Below are positions 63,488-64,000 of a stretch of 64,000 nucleotides of DNA, piece after piece. The DNA comes from Hydractinia symbiolongicarpus (lineage: Eukaryota; Cnidaria; Hydrozoa; Anthoathecata; Hydractiniidae): assembly GCF_029227915.1 (NCBI RefSeq), contig NC_079877.1, positions 248,001-312,000 on the forward strand. The letters run 5' to 3'. The translations under genes and the position numbers were made by a program. The stretch's first letter is position 1, and every line of letters starts with the position of its first letter. Under the pieces are notes generated by a model that was not told the origin of the DNA, ran no database searches, and saw nothing but the letters and a program-made list of their open reading frames with translations.

Positions 63488-64000
63488 TCACCACTAAAAC
63501 GCACGAGACTTGTAGTTTTCAAAAATGTTTTCATTTTTGATGAGACGCTGAATAAAAGATGTTTAATCACCGGCAAACGAAAAGCCGCGATTTCCCGTAA
63601 ATCCCGGACTCGGCCCATATAGTCAAAAGTGTACAAAGAAAATACCCAGGGAGTAAACTCATTTCCCGAACGATTTTTTAAATTATTTTTTCACCACTAA
63701 AACGTATGAGACTTGTAGATTTCAAAAATGTTTTCATTTTTGATGAGACGCTGAATAAAAGAAGTTTAATCGCCGGCAAACGAAAACCCGCGAATTCCCG
63801 TAAATCCCGGACTCGGCCCGTACAGTCAAAAGTATACAAAGAAAATACCCAGGGAGTAAACTTATTTCCCGAACGATTTTTTAAATTATTTTTAATGCAT
63901 GAGACTTGTAGTTTTCAGGAATGTTTTCATTTTTGATGAGACGCTGAATAAAAGAAGTTTAATCGCCGGCAAACGAAAACCCGCGATTTCCCGTAAATCC
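63488..64000 (+). repeat. Right-end monomers, cut by the window edge
   Basis: Repeats the 'cccatatag' / 'gtgtac' and 'gtagatttc' monomers of 61,480-61,885 at offset 2,008, then the third 'ttatttttaatgcatgag' junction (63,885-63,902). The last monomer is cut at the CCCG block, and the array continues beyond the window. Confidence 0.88.

Larger units (their letters stand above)
1..64000 (+). repeat. 203-bp tandem satellite array, about 315 monomers, filling the window
   Basis: The word 'ccactaaaac' or a close variant recurs every 203 bp from base 1 (1, 204, 407, 610 and so on) to the end of the window. Copies are head to tail and all on one strand; I found no inverted monomer. Adjacent monomers differ mainly at recurrent subtype positions. 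Most length variants are 202 bp (for example 'tacaaaaaag' in place of 'tacaaagaaag'); rarer ones are about 125, 193, 200 and 248 bp. Consensus GC is about 38%. A 203-bp unit is close to one nucleosome plus linker, a common size for satellites. Array ends lie outside the window on both sides. Family and host were not recognised. Confidence 0.98.

Noticed and set aside
1-64000. CRISPR array
   Set aside because: The repeat is 203 bp and directly abutting, with no unique spacers and no cas-like genes.

Overview
The whole 64 kb window is one uninterrupted array of a tandem satellite DNA. I count about 315 head-to-tail copies of a roughly 203-bp monomer. All are in the same orientation, and there is no unique sequence, transposon, RNA gene or credible protein gene between them. 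This points to a block of eukaryotic constitutive heterochromatin, such as pericentromere, centromere or a subtelomeric knob. A prokaryotic genome would not plausibly go 64 kb without a gene. I do not recognise the satellite family and cannot name the organism. The consensus I built by eye is 203 bp with 77 G+C (about 38%). It is CpG-rich: 13 CpG against about 7 expected from base composition.

Monomer numbering used below: position 1 is the first c of 'ccactaaaac'. Positions 16-57 are AT-rich and nearly invariant, and contain a perfect 9-bp hairpin (29-50). Positions 79-130 are GC/CpG-rich and contain four CCCG words spaced about 10 bp apart (94, 104, 113, 124). Positions 97-178 carry most of the variants that separate monomer subtypes. 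Positions 184-203 are a T-rich tail.

Monomers are arranged in local higher-order repeats (HORs), and no single HOR runs through the window. From left to right: (1) 1-5.6 kb, mosaic with a 5-mer duplication; (2) 5.6-14.2 kb, a 14-mer (2,840 bp) repeat with chimeric, deleted copies; (3) 15.6-19.4 kb, a 1,870-bp 9-mer pair carrying a unique 45-bp insertion; (4) 21.4-33.7 kb, a 6.4-kb 32-mer duplication whose copies were later edited by a 1,140-bp and a 608-bp duplication; (5) 34.3-36.7 kb, a hexamer built from trimers; (6) 35.9-48.5 kb, a 5,074-bp 25-mer duplication whose second copy gained a 5-mer, an 8-mer and a tetramer; (7) 48.5-53.4 kb, a 2,434-bp 12-mer pair with no difference that I saw; (8) 54.6-55.4 kb, dimers; (9) 55.6-60.9 kb, a 1,622-bp 8-mer in three copies plus a partial fourth; (10) 61-64 kb, a 2-kb block with 10-bp-shortened monomers and an 801-bp internal duplication.

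The interest here is structural. Shift lengths add up so exactly (for example 5,074 + 1,015 + 1,624 + 1 = 7,714, and +812 = 8,526) that the order of several duplications can be read from the sequence. Most junctions are in register with the monomer, as expected for unequal homologous exchange, but one (24,535/24,536) is out of register. Short open reading frames of about 65 codons occur in some monomers, but the evidence is against coding. All identities and boundaries were judged by eye, and boundaries between near-identical copies are uncertain by tens of bases.
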